A DNA stretch of 64,000 bases from contig NC_134109.1 in the NCBI RefSeq assembly GCF_040939455.1, positions 68,426,501-68,490,500 on the forward strand, written 5' to 3'. The notes under the pieces are model-generated. The model saw only the letters and a list, made by a program, of their open reading frames with translations. It searched no databases and was not told where the DNA came from. The first letter of the stretch is position 1, and every line of letters begins with the position of its first letter. Shown in pieces: positions 44,860 through 64,000 of this stretch. The position numbers and the translations under genes are program-made. Source of the DNA: Microcebus murinus (taxonomy: Eukaryota; Chordata; Mammalia; Primates; Cheirogaleidae).

Positions 44860-45765
44860 ACTGTATTAGTTTTCTATTGCTGTCTAACAAATTAATAAAA
44901 ACTTAAAACAGTGGGCTTAAAGCAACACCTCTTTATCTTATAGTTTTTGTAGGTCAGAAATCCCGCAGAGCATGACCGGATTCCCGGGCTCAGTGCTTCA
45001 CAGGTCAAAAACAAGGTGTAGGCCGGGCGCGGTGGCTCACGCCTGTAATCCTAGCTCTCTGGGAGGCCAAGGCGGGCGGATTGCTCAAGGTCAGGAGTTC
45101 GAAACCAGCCTGAGCAAGAGTGAGACCCCGTCTCTACTATAAATAGAAAGAAATTAATTGGCCAACTAATATATACAAAAAATTAGCCGGGCATGGTGGC
45201 GAATGCCTGTAGTCCCAGCTATTTGGGAGGCTGAGGCAGGAGGATTGCTTGAGCCAGGAGTTTGAGGTTGCTGTGAGCTAGGCTGACGCCACGTCACTCA
45301 CTCTAGCCTGGGCAACAAAGCGAGACTCTGTCTCAAAAAAAAAAAAATAGAAAAAAAAAAAAAAATCAAGGTGTAGGCAGGATTCCCTTCCTTACTGGAG
45401 GGGAAGAATCCACTTCCAGACTCATTTAGAATTCAGTTCCTTATGGTTGTAGGACTGAAGTCCCTCCCTCGCCCCACCTTTGAGCCAGCAACAGGTGGAG
45501 TCCCTCTCTGGCCTACCCTTTTGCCACACATCTCTGACTTCAGTGGACAAAGTTCCATGAGTTTAAGGATTCATGTGATTAGATTGGGCCCACCCAGATA
45601 ATACAGGATAATCTCCCTACTTTACAGTCCATGACCTGAATGGCATATGCAAAGTCCCTTCTGCCATGTAACATAACATATTCACAGCTTCCAGGGATTA
45701 AAGTATGGACATCTTTGGGACATCTGCATATCATAGTCATTAAATTTAAAGATGACATCATATAG
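44860..45765 (-). mobile_element. MaLR-type LTR fragment, antisense, split by an Alu
   Basis: The left part (TTAGTTTTCTATTGCTGTCT) and right part (GGGCCCACCCAGATAATACA, ATGTAACATAACATATTCAC) read as the antisense of a MaLR-like LTR. The Alu at 45021-45365 divides them. Confidence 0.5.
45021..45365 (+). mobile_element. Lemur Alu, full length, young
   Basis: It is flanked by CAAGGTGTA at both ends. It belongs to the AATCCTAGCTCTCTGGG subtype shared with the copies at 18918 and 21198. Confidence 0.93.
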
Positions 45766-46320
45766 AGAAAGGGCATCCAGTTATAATACACGAAATGCAT
45801 GGAATATGGAGGGCTTAAACAATTCCCATGATATAAGGTAAATACCAGCTCAGGTTTTAATCATTTTAGAAGGTGAACTAATTTCCAAGTCCCAACCAAG
45901 AATTCACCATTTAACAACCCAAAACTTGATCTGCGCTGAGATAATATTCTTCTTTTGAATATTGGTCCAAACTGAGATGATGTCCATTTCTTGGATCTAG
46001 AAACTCATTTTTATAATGAGTTTAAGTGTAGGTGTCATAAATTTTATAATCCTTCTAATGTGTGTGCTTTACCAAAATGAAGCTTTTAGAGAAGCTGACC
46101 TATTAGACTGGTGATTAATTGAAATATTTAGGAGAATTTGATTAAGTTTGTAATCAATGTTTAAATAATTTGACTTGTTAAATATATAGATTTTGATTTG
46201 TTGGTTATATAGTGTTTAAATGTTTATACAATTTTTGCTTAAATAGGTTTATGAAGCACATAATTAAACAATAAATAAAGCATACGTGGTGGTGCTAAGT
46301 GTTTCTCTCTAGGTTCCAAA
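45766..46320. other. Geneless sequence, no assignable feature
   Basis: It is AT-rich with nothing recognised. Confidence 0.5.
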
Positions 46321-47374
46321 AGCTCCTCAGACTTTATGAATCCTAAGAATAGAATCTAACTGTCCACTTCCCCTGTGCCCGTGTCCTGGCAGCCGATTAC
46401 TACAGAGAAAAGTCCTGTTCATGCAGGATTCACCATGGATCGAAATTCATGTCCTCAGCCACACCTGGTCCTCAATATTCCAAGCACTTCTCTGGTTTCC
46501 TCTACAAGCTTCTTTCCTCATCCTCCCCAGGATCGAACCGCAGCCTTCTGCTCTCTCCTTAAACCTTTGCCCCACCAACTCTACCCCACCGTCAGCTGCA
46601 AACAACCTCCCTTTCTACCTCACTAACAACACAGAAATGCCAGGCACGAGCCCTGCCCACCACACACCCACAAACTCACCTTCCTGCCCATCTCTGCCTC
46701 TTCCCAGCTGGCTGGGCGGGAGATGAGTTCCTCCTCCTGTCAAGGCAGCTATCTTATTCCTCCACCAGCCATGGATCCCATTTCCTCCAAACATACTCTT
46801 GTCCTTTCCTCTCTACTCACTCCTTCCCTTCAGCAGTTAAAAGTTAAAGAGCTCAAGTCTCTTAAATCTAAAAGAAAAAACAGAAGTATGGAAATATTGT
46901 AGATACAGTTACCCTCATCTCTGTATGCCCCTGCAGCTCCTTAGTGTCATCTGCAGGAGTCTTAGTGCAAATGTCTGTGGGTGCTGCTTGCTCACCTCTT
47001 AACCAGCAGTGGATCACAGCCTCCACTACTCCACCTAAACTGCCCTTGGCCATCACTCACAACTTCCGTATCACTGAAGTTGACAAACACTGCTTCCTAA
47101 TTCTCCTGTTGCTCAGACTCTCCATAACATTTGCCCCTGTGACCACGCCCTCCTTCTAGGAGCCTCTGTGCCCCCACTTCTCTTGCTTCGTTCCCTGGGC
47201 TTCCCCTCCACCTCTCTGCCCACGCCCCATTTCTTTTTCAGGATCTTCTACCTCTGCCCCTCTCTTAAATGCTGGCTTTCTTCAAGATTCCACCCTAGAA
47301 TTTCCTTGGTACTAACACAGCCTCAAAAGCACAAGTGTCCATCCATATGCCAATAACTTACACGTCATTTTTAT

Positions 47375-48083
<709 letters not shown>

Positions 48084-48807
48084 TCTCCCTTCTAAACTTC
48101 AGACTCATACATTGGATATTCCACCTTAACGTCAACATGCTAAAACCTGAAATTACAGTCTTTCCTCCCTAAATCTGTTCTCCCTCCTTCTACTCTGTGT
48201 CTGTAAATGGAGTTTCCCTGTTGCCCAAACCAAACACCGACCATTATCCTTAATTCTTCCCTCTCCCATAACCCCCATGTTCAATCAGTCGCATCCATAG
48301 TTCCCCACCCATTGCTTTCTTTCCACCTACTCTGGCTCAAACTACCAATCTCTCAGCTAGATTTCTATAAAAGCCTCCTAACTGACCCCTTGGCTGCCAG
48401 TTTTTCCCCCACTCAATGCCTTCTTAACGCTGGGGTTGCCTTAGTGACCCATCCAGATGAACTTCACTGCTGAAGCCCTCGAGGGCTCCCGGTGGCCATG
48501 AAAATGAAATGCGGTCCCTCACAATCCCACCCCTGTGCGCTCTGCTGCTTCATCTTTCACCATCTATTAATGCAAGCATGTGGAGACCTAGGAAATAGCA
48601 CCATTTATTAGCTGAAGGGGAAAATGGCACTCCTTGGGAAAAGAGAGTATGGCATTTGAGCCAAAATTTATCAGGACCAAGAGAATGGTTCTTAGACCCA
48701 AAGGAGGTAAAATCAGTTTTAGTTTGTAAATCATCTTAATCTGAACAAACTAAAATGGAAAAATCTGAACTGACACTATATAATGCATTAATAAAAGAGA
48801 GGCCATA

Positions 48808-49157
48808 GGTTGGGCGCGGTGGCTCACGCCTGTAATCCTAGCATACTGGGAGGCTGAGACAGGCAGATAGCTCAAGGTCAGGAGTGTGAAACCGGCCTGA
48901 GCAAGAGCGAGTCTCTACTAAAAAAAAAATAGAAAGAAAAATAGAAAGAAATTAATTGGCCAACTAAAAATATATAGAAAAAAATTAGCCAGGCATGGTG
49001 GCACATGCCTGTAGGCCAAGCTACCTGGGAGGCTGAGGCAGGAGGATCGCTTGAGCCCAGGAGTTTAAGTTTGCTGTGAGCTAGGCTGACACCATGGCAC
49101 TCTAGCCCAGGCAACAGAGTGAGACTCTGCCTCAAAAAAGAAAAAAAGAGAGAGAGA
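48808..49157 (+). mobile_element. Lemur Alu, full length, with (GA)n at its tail
   Basis: It is flanked by GAGGCCATA; its tail runs into an AG dinucleotide tract. Confidence 0.9.
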
Positions 49158-49194
49158 GAGGCCATAGATTGGGAGGATAACAACAAATTGAATA

Positions 49195-49430
49195 TACTTG
49201 CATGAGAGGCAGTGAGTGCGGTGGTCAAGACAGTGGGCCCAGGAGACAGCATTCAAATCCAGCCTGTCACTTAGTGGCTGCATAGGACCTTCAGCGAGTT
49301 ACTTCACCTCCCCATGACTCATTTTTTTCATCTACAAAATGGGAGTATTAATTGTATCTACCCCATGGGGTTGGAAAGCACTTAGAACAGTACCTGGCAG
49401 TGCTCAATATATGTAAATTACCATCACCAT
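49195..49430 (+). repeat. MIR, sense
   Basis: It has the phrases TTCAAATCCAGCCTGTCACT and CATCTACAAAATGGGAGTAT. Confidence 0.85.
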
Positions 49431-50569
49431 ATGAATTAATAAACCAATTAAAACTTGTGCATGTTCCAGGGATTCTTGGACAATCTTTAAAAAGCAAGTA
49501 GGATGTTTGTTTTGTTTTACTGTAGCCATTTACCGGTTATGATGTTTCTGTCTTCCAGGTGCGTTCACTTTTATTCATGAACGCAGACTTAGTGAGTCAC
49601 TGCTAGGAGAGCAATGTATAACAAGGCTTAGGTGGTCCCAGCCTCACCAGATAATTTAAGTAAGTTTTCACGTAGGAACGGGATGTTCTCTATCTTTATA
49701 GTTTGCATTATGTCATGGGGGTGTCTGTATACTGGCTGCTTTGTAATTTCTCTGGTAGATGTTTGGGAAGCCACCTGCCAGCGCCCCAAATGAGAAGGAA
49801 AAATTGTGGTGCATGTAAACAAGAGAAGCAGTAACTGGTAGTCTACAGTGACCCTGGTGCAGGACTGTGGACAAACCCATCCAAAAATAGAAGGAATCTC
49901 AAATCTCTGCTCAGACCTCGTAGATTGTTCAACAGCAAAGAAGAAAAATCTTACCAGCAGAGGGCTCAGAAGCCAGTGTGGGTAAAATCTGTTGCTTAAA
50001 GTAATCTAGAGAAGAAAATAAAAGGATTTTGCCAAGCCACCTTTCTGATGAGGCTTCCACTTTAGAGTTCTGAAACTTTCACTCGCTAACCTGTACTAAG
50101 AGCGTATGTATTACTTTTGGTGAAGGGGCTCAGGGAAGACCTCTCAAGTGACATGTGAGTGAGACCCAGGCCCCTGCATCATGGGCTTCTAGGCCATGCT
50201 GTTTTCCTTACCACCCTGTACTGTACCTGTTGGCTGAACTGTCTGACTGTGTGATCCAAAGGGGTAGAGACCACGTCACTCACATTACCTGTTATCCATC
50301 CCACACCTAGACAGAGTCTGGCACATAGTAGGTGCCCTATAATGAACAATGGTGTGCACATGAACTGGAAAGTTCTCAGAAAGGACATTTCCCTCCTGCC
50401 ACCCCATAGAGTCTGGGCAGGTAAGAACGGCTGCAAAAAGCAGAGGCATAAAGTCAGAAAGCTCCGCCAGAGTTGGGACTCTGAGCCTGCGGGAGGGATG
50501 ACAGCAAGCGTCCCGAGGCAGGTAGAAGAGTAATGTCAGCTAGCATGTAATAAGGCCTACCCCCCCCCC
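49431..50569. other. Geneless sequence, no assignable feature
   Basis: No coding frame or clear repeat is seen except a weak MIR-like end near 50300-50340. Confidence 0.45.
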
Positions 50570-51020
50570 CAGCACTGCGCCAGCCTCTTCACACAGATTA
50601 TTTCATGTAATCCTCAAAATATCCCATACGTTAGGAATTATTGCCCTGCATTTTACAGATGGGGAAACCGAGGCCTCAGGAAACAGGCTGCATAGGTAGC
50701 AAACACAGAGTTAAGTGTCCAAACCTAGGTCCGTCATGTTTCTAATAGAGCTAAGCTGTTTCGGCACTAACGCCATTCTCCAGAGCCAAGCATCATTCAT
50801 TTTCGTGCCCACCCCACCCTGCCCACTTCCAAGACATGGAGTAGAAAGGACACGAGCTTGGAAGTCCAGAGCCAGGGCTGTCCTTCCAGCTCTGCCATGA
50901 ACCAGCTGTGGGCCCTTAAGCATCACTCTGCACCCTGGTCTCCTCATCTGTACAAGAAGAGCTTGGGCCAGATGATCCAGACCTTAAAACCTGCAAGTCT
51001 GTCTGGGAAACAAATAGCAG
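50570..51020. repeat. Two MIR fragments, antisense then sense
   Basis: Positions 50575-50700 carry antisense MIR phrases (TTTTACAGATGGGGAAACCG). Positions 50850-51000 carry a sense copy (GAGCCAGGGCTGTCCTTCCA, GTCTCCTCATCTGTACAAG). Confidence 0.75.
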
Positions 51021-51096
51021 CCACAATTGCCCCCACCCTCCCATAATTAAGCCTGAAGCTTGAAAAAGAACTGTACATCGGCTCCAGTTTGATTCG

Positions 51097-51102
51097 TTTA
51101 TT
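51097..51102 (-). terminator. AATAAA polyadenylation signal of NYNRIN
   Basis: It is the first canonical hexamer I find downstream of the NYNRIN stop on the minus strand. Confidence 0.6.
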
Positions 51103-51484
51103 GACAAATCAAATGAAAAACAATTTCACTTAAAAGGAGGTTATAAGATCATAAATGTAGTGAACAGGAGGAACGTGTATGGCACCAGGGAGGAAGGGTG
51201 AGGTTACACATCCCATTACAGGGGGAGCAGGAAGAGGAAGTGAAGGGCAGGGGAGGAGGAGGAAAGAATAGCTGCTACAAACTCCACAGCTCACCTTTCA
51301 TCTTCTCAGCTTCACCCAATCATTCTTTCCTAGACAGGGTTAACAGCTGGAAATGGTTTAAAGGCAACATCCAGGTAGTTGTCTATAAGATTCAGGAAAC
51401 AGGGAATAGGAAGGAATGGGGGTACAAGTATCTCAAAGGATTCTCTAACTTAAGCATGTTGCCAGAACGCTTTTCTTGGGCGCG

Positions 51485-51605
51485 GGAGTCAGGAAGCTTG
51501 GCCACCAACTAGCTGTGTGACTTTGGGCAAGTCGCTTTCCCTCTGTGGGCCTCTTTGCTGTAAAACAAGCAATTTGGACTTGATGGCAAGTTCTCCTTTG
51601 GCTCT
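51485..51605 (+). repeat. MIR fragment in the NYNRIN 3' UTR
   Basis: It has the phrase AACTAGCTGTGTGACTTTGG followed by GGGCAAGTCGC. Confidence 0.85.
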
Positions 51606-52897
51606 AGCACTCTGGAGAGCCAAGTGTTCTGGCAACCTGAGCTAGGCCAGGAGACTGACCCAGCTTCTGGAGAAATGAAACTACGCAGCAGCCTAGCCAG
51701 CGACACAGGCCGGCCCTTACCTGAGCCTGCGTGTCCCACAGTGGCAGCAATTCAGAGGGGTGAAGGTAAGTGCACACACCTACAAGAAACTCACTCTCAT
51801 GGCAGAGAATGGCTGTGAGGGATCCTGGGTTTTGCTCTCACGGAAGGCAGATCCAAGTACTGGGGGGTGATCCAGACAAAGCAATCACACACTCTGTAGG
51901 GCCCAGGGTCTGGGGTGCGGTGGAAGTGGAAGGGGCAGAGGGCTGTGGGCTTTGGGATGGGGGTTGGGAGGCAGAGCCATGCCAACAACTTGCGCTATGC
52001 CAGGCTCTCATTGCAGACGCCCTCCCCCCAAAACAGGGGCCAGGGCCCCTTGGTCTAGTAGAAGCAGCTCTTCAGGTAGAGATGCCACACTTGGCATCAA
52101 GATCCTTGATTCCTATGAGGTCAACACCACCAAAACAGGGGGTAGGAGTTGTCTCCATTGGCTGGAGTCAAATGAGGTAGGCAACTCATTTCCCCTCCCC
52201 CCACCCCCCCAATCACCCATGCTGACAAGTGGGTGGCTCGTGGCTGGCCGTCCTCCCACTCCAAGCCACTGCCCTCAAGGCCCAGGAGGATGGCCAGCCC
52301 TTCCTTGACAGCTGGGCAGGCTGTGCTTGGCTGGCTTAAGAAAACTGACTGTGAGACTGAGGGGACAGTTGCCTCCCCCCGGCCCACATGAGCTGTGACA
52401 ACTCTAAGGGCAAAGGGTCCCCAGATGAACAGTCTGGGGGAAGGAGCCCACATTCGAGGTTTCTGTTTCGGAGAGGACTGTGGTTCTAATTCTGAGGTCT
52501 GGAGCCACACTGTCTCATGGTTAAGACACTAAGTCGGGGAAGGGGACGGGAGGGTGCACACACCATTGCACACCTGCGTGTGTGTGGAGGGGGAAGAGGA
52601 TACTTGGGGAAAAGACACTGAGCCTGGCCTTAGTAGGTGGGCTTCCCAGTCCCCAGTGTAGAACTGCCAGGGTATATCTGACAGCCTTTGGCAAATTCTC
52701 CAAATATCCCAAACTGGGGATGTTTCCATAGGGACACTGGTCCCTAGTTCAAGGCAATTCAGCAAAGCTTCACGAAGCAGCTTCTCTACAAAAGGCACGA
52801 CTGAGGGCCCCCAAGGGCTGAGAGCACTGCAGGGCAGGGGGAGGCCTAGCAGCAGAAACCCAGGACCCCCGGGGTGGTGCTCCCCCACTGCTCCCGT

Positions 52898-62772
<9,875 letters not shown>

Positions 62773-62994
62773 CTGGGCACAGTGGGGAGAGCACAGGGAA
62801 GTCAGCCCTGTAGGGGCCTGCTAGTGGCTCTGCCCACCCCACCCAGAAGGCCAGCCCCTCGCTAAGCATGTGTCCTCCCCATGAGCCAAATGATTCCCGT
62901 GGCCAGCTGCTCTGTCCCCAATCCTGCCCCTCACACACCCATTTCTTCCCAGGGAACACTGACAGAACAAGAGAGGCCTGACAGTGAGCAGGCA

Positions 62995-63188
62995 TGTGCT
63001 TTGGGCTGGGATTGGGGATATGGTGGCTCTCAGGCTGGTTAATCTCTTTGATTTTTCTGGGCCCCTATTCTGGAGGGTCCCCACCTTCAGGAAGGACCCA
63101 GGACTCTCTCCCACAGACACCATGGCTAGGCCTTCCTTCTGCTGCAGGGGAGGGCAGATCAGGGCCTCTGGGTGGGGAGTGGGTGTCC
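62995..63188 (-). pseudogene. Duplicate of a NYNRIN coding segment inside the NYNRIN intron
   Basis: This 194-bp stretch matches 62143-62335, part of the adjacent 659-nt coding exon, at roughly four bases in five by eye, in the same orientation and 852 bp away. It translates as [19 protein letters not shown] and onward and stays open through the copy. It lies upstream of the exon acceptor at 62772 in gene sense, so it is intronic unless spliced in. It is probably a local segmental duplication of exon sequence. Confidence 0.85.
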
Positions 63189-63362
63189 ATGGGAGAGAGT
63201 CCTGGGCCCTGGACTTGGAAAGAAGTCAGGCTTGGAGTCCAGGGACCTGGTTCTAGCTCCAACTTGACCTCAGTCGATTAGGTTAATTGTGGGAAATTTA
63301 TCTTCTTCTCAGGGCCTCAGTCTCTTCACCCATAAAACAGGAGGTTAAAACTAGATACTCCT

Positions 63363-63690
63363 GCCGGGCGTGGTGGCTCATGCCTGTAATCCTAGCACTC
63401 TGGGAGGCCGAGGCGGGCGGATTGCTCAAGGTCAGGAGTTCGAAACCACCCTGAGTGTCTCTACTAAAAATAGAAAGAAATTAATTGACCAACTAAAAAT
63501 ATATATAGAAAAAATTAGCCGGGCATGGTGGCGCGTGCCTGTAGTCCCAGCTACTTGGGAAGCTGAGGCAGGAGGATCACTTGAGCCCAGGAGATTGAGG
63601 TTGCTGTGAGCTAGGCTGACACCACGGCACTCACTCTAGCCTGGGCAACAAAGTGAGACTCTGTCTCAAAAAAAAAAAAACAAACAAAAA
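63363..63690 (+). mobile_element. Lemur Alu, with a small internal deletion
   Basis: It is flanked by AAAACTAGATACTCCT duplications. About 15 bases of the usual GCAAGAGCGAGACCCC segment are missing in the left monomer. Confidence 0.93.
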
Positions 63691-63744
63691 AAAACTAGAT
63701 ACTCCTGAAGTCTGGTCCTCCTCTGGCATCCCTGAATTGTGTAG

Positions 63745-64000
63745 CAGGTACAGGAAAGTGGTTGCACACTACTGAGTACCCACCATGTGCCAGGAACATA
63801 TGTGACCTGGGCCCAGTTATTTATCACCCCCACCCGTGCTTGTATTTTCTCATCTGTAACATGGAAATGATAACAGTTTGTGCCTCATTAGGCTACCGTG
63901 AGGCTTCAGTGAGTTAGGAAGCAGGAGGTGCTTAGGATGATGCCTGGCGCTGCCTGTTCCCATTTTGCAGGCTCAGGGGGCTGTGCAGCTTGCCCAAGGG
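63745..64000 (+). repeat. MIR-like sequence in the NYNRIN first coding intron, running to the window edge
   Basis: It has the phrases TTCTCATCTGTAACATGGAA and CATTTTGCAGGCTCAGG plus AGCTTGCCCAAGGG. At least two MIR pieces seem joined. No NYNRIN N-terminal exon is found up to position 64000. Confidence 0.65.

Larger units (their letters stand above)
51080..52897 (-). other. NYNRIN: NYNRIN 3' untranslated region (predicted)
   Basis: The region between the NYNRIN stop and the first downstream minus-strand AATAAA is geneless and fits a 1.8-kb 3' UTR. It includes a MIR fragment near 51485-51605. Confidence 0.55.

Noticed and set aside
62821..63123. A 100-codon minus-strand frame as a separate NYNRIN exon
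   Set aside because: It is mostly the duplicate of exon sequence plus unrelated intron. I see no evidence for splicing, so it is reported as a duplicated fragment, not an exon.

Overview
The window is primate nuclear DNA, most likely from a lemur. It holds about eighteen full-length 7SL-type SINEs of the strepsirrhine Alu kind, whose mid-region reads like AATTAATTGGCCAACTAA. It also holds a 238-bp TTAA-flanked piggyBac-type miniature transposon, a type I know from grey mouse lemur. The gene order matches human chromosome 14q11.2-q12 in reverse: SDR39U1 (+), KHNYN (-), CBLN3 (+), NYNRIN (-). Mouse lemur (Microcebus) is my best guess for the species; it is inferred, not proven.

Layout. Positions 1 to about 26.8 kb are intergenic and repeat-rich: lemur Alus, L1 pieces in both orientations, MIR, hAT fragments, a broken class III endogenous retrovirus pol relic (about 13.6-15.4 kb), and a nested transposon stack at 18.7-21.2 kb that contains the piggyBac element. 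SDR39U1 occupies 27.2-30.2 kb in six coding exons. KHNYN runs leftward from a CpG island at 39.3-40.0 kb to a stop at 32,733, in seven coding exons. Its predicted poly(A) signal lies only about 55 bp from that of SDR39U1, so the two genes end tail to tail. CBLN3 (40,647-41,879, three exons, 205 aa) starts about 0.7 kb from the KHNYN CpG island and points away from it. Positions 43-51 kb are again repeat-rich and geneless. NYNRIN fills 51.1 kb to the right edge on the minus strand; its N-terminal coding exon lies beyond position 64,000.

Biology. KHNYN and NYNRIN are tandem paralogues: KH-like N-terminus, variable linker, then an NYN (PIN-like) ribonuclease domain encoded by exons of nearly the same lengths. 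KHNYN keeps all the aspartates of an active NYN nuclease and its C-terminal CUBAN-type exon; it is known as the ZAP cofactor that restricts CpG-rich viral RNA. In NYNRIN the last exon, joined at the same splice boundary, is instead a 2.9-kb piece of retroviral pol (RT connection, RNase H-like and integrase regions) captured in early mammals. In this copy several catalytic positions in the NYN, RNase H and integrase parts are substituted, while the integrase HHCC zinc-binding pattern is intact. This suggests a domesticated, binding-type protein. SDR39U1 (atypical short-chain dehydrogenase) and CBLN3 (C1q-family synaptic protein) are ordinary neighbours.

The most notable observations are the piggyBac element in its nested stack, the pattern of lost and kept catalytic residues in NYNRIN compared with KHNYN, a 193-bp duplicate of a NYNRIN coding segment inside its own intron, a duplicated splice donor, and the abutting SDR39U1/KHNYN 3' ends. 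All four genes are known; I found no wholly new gene system.
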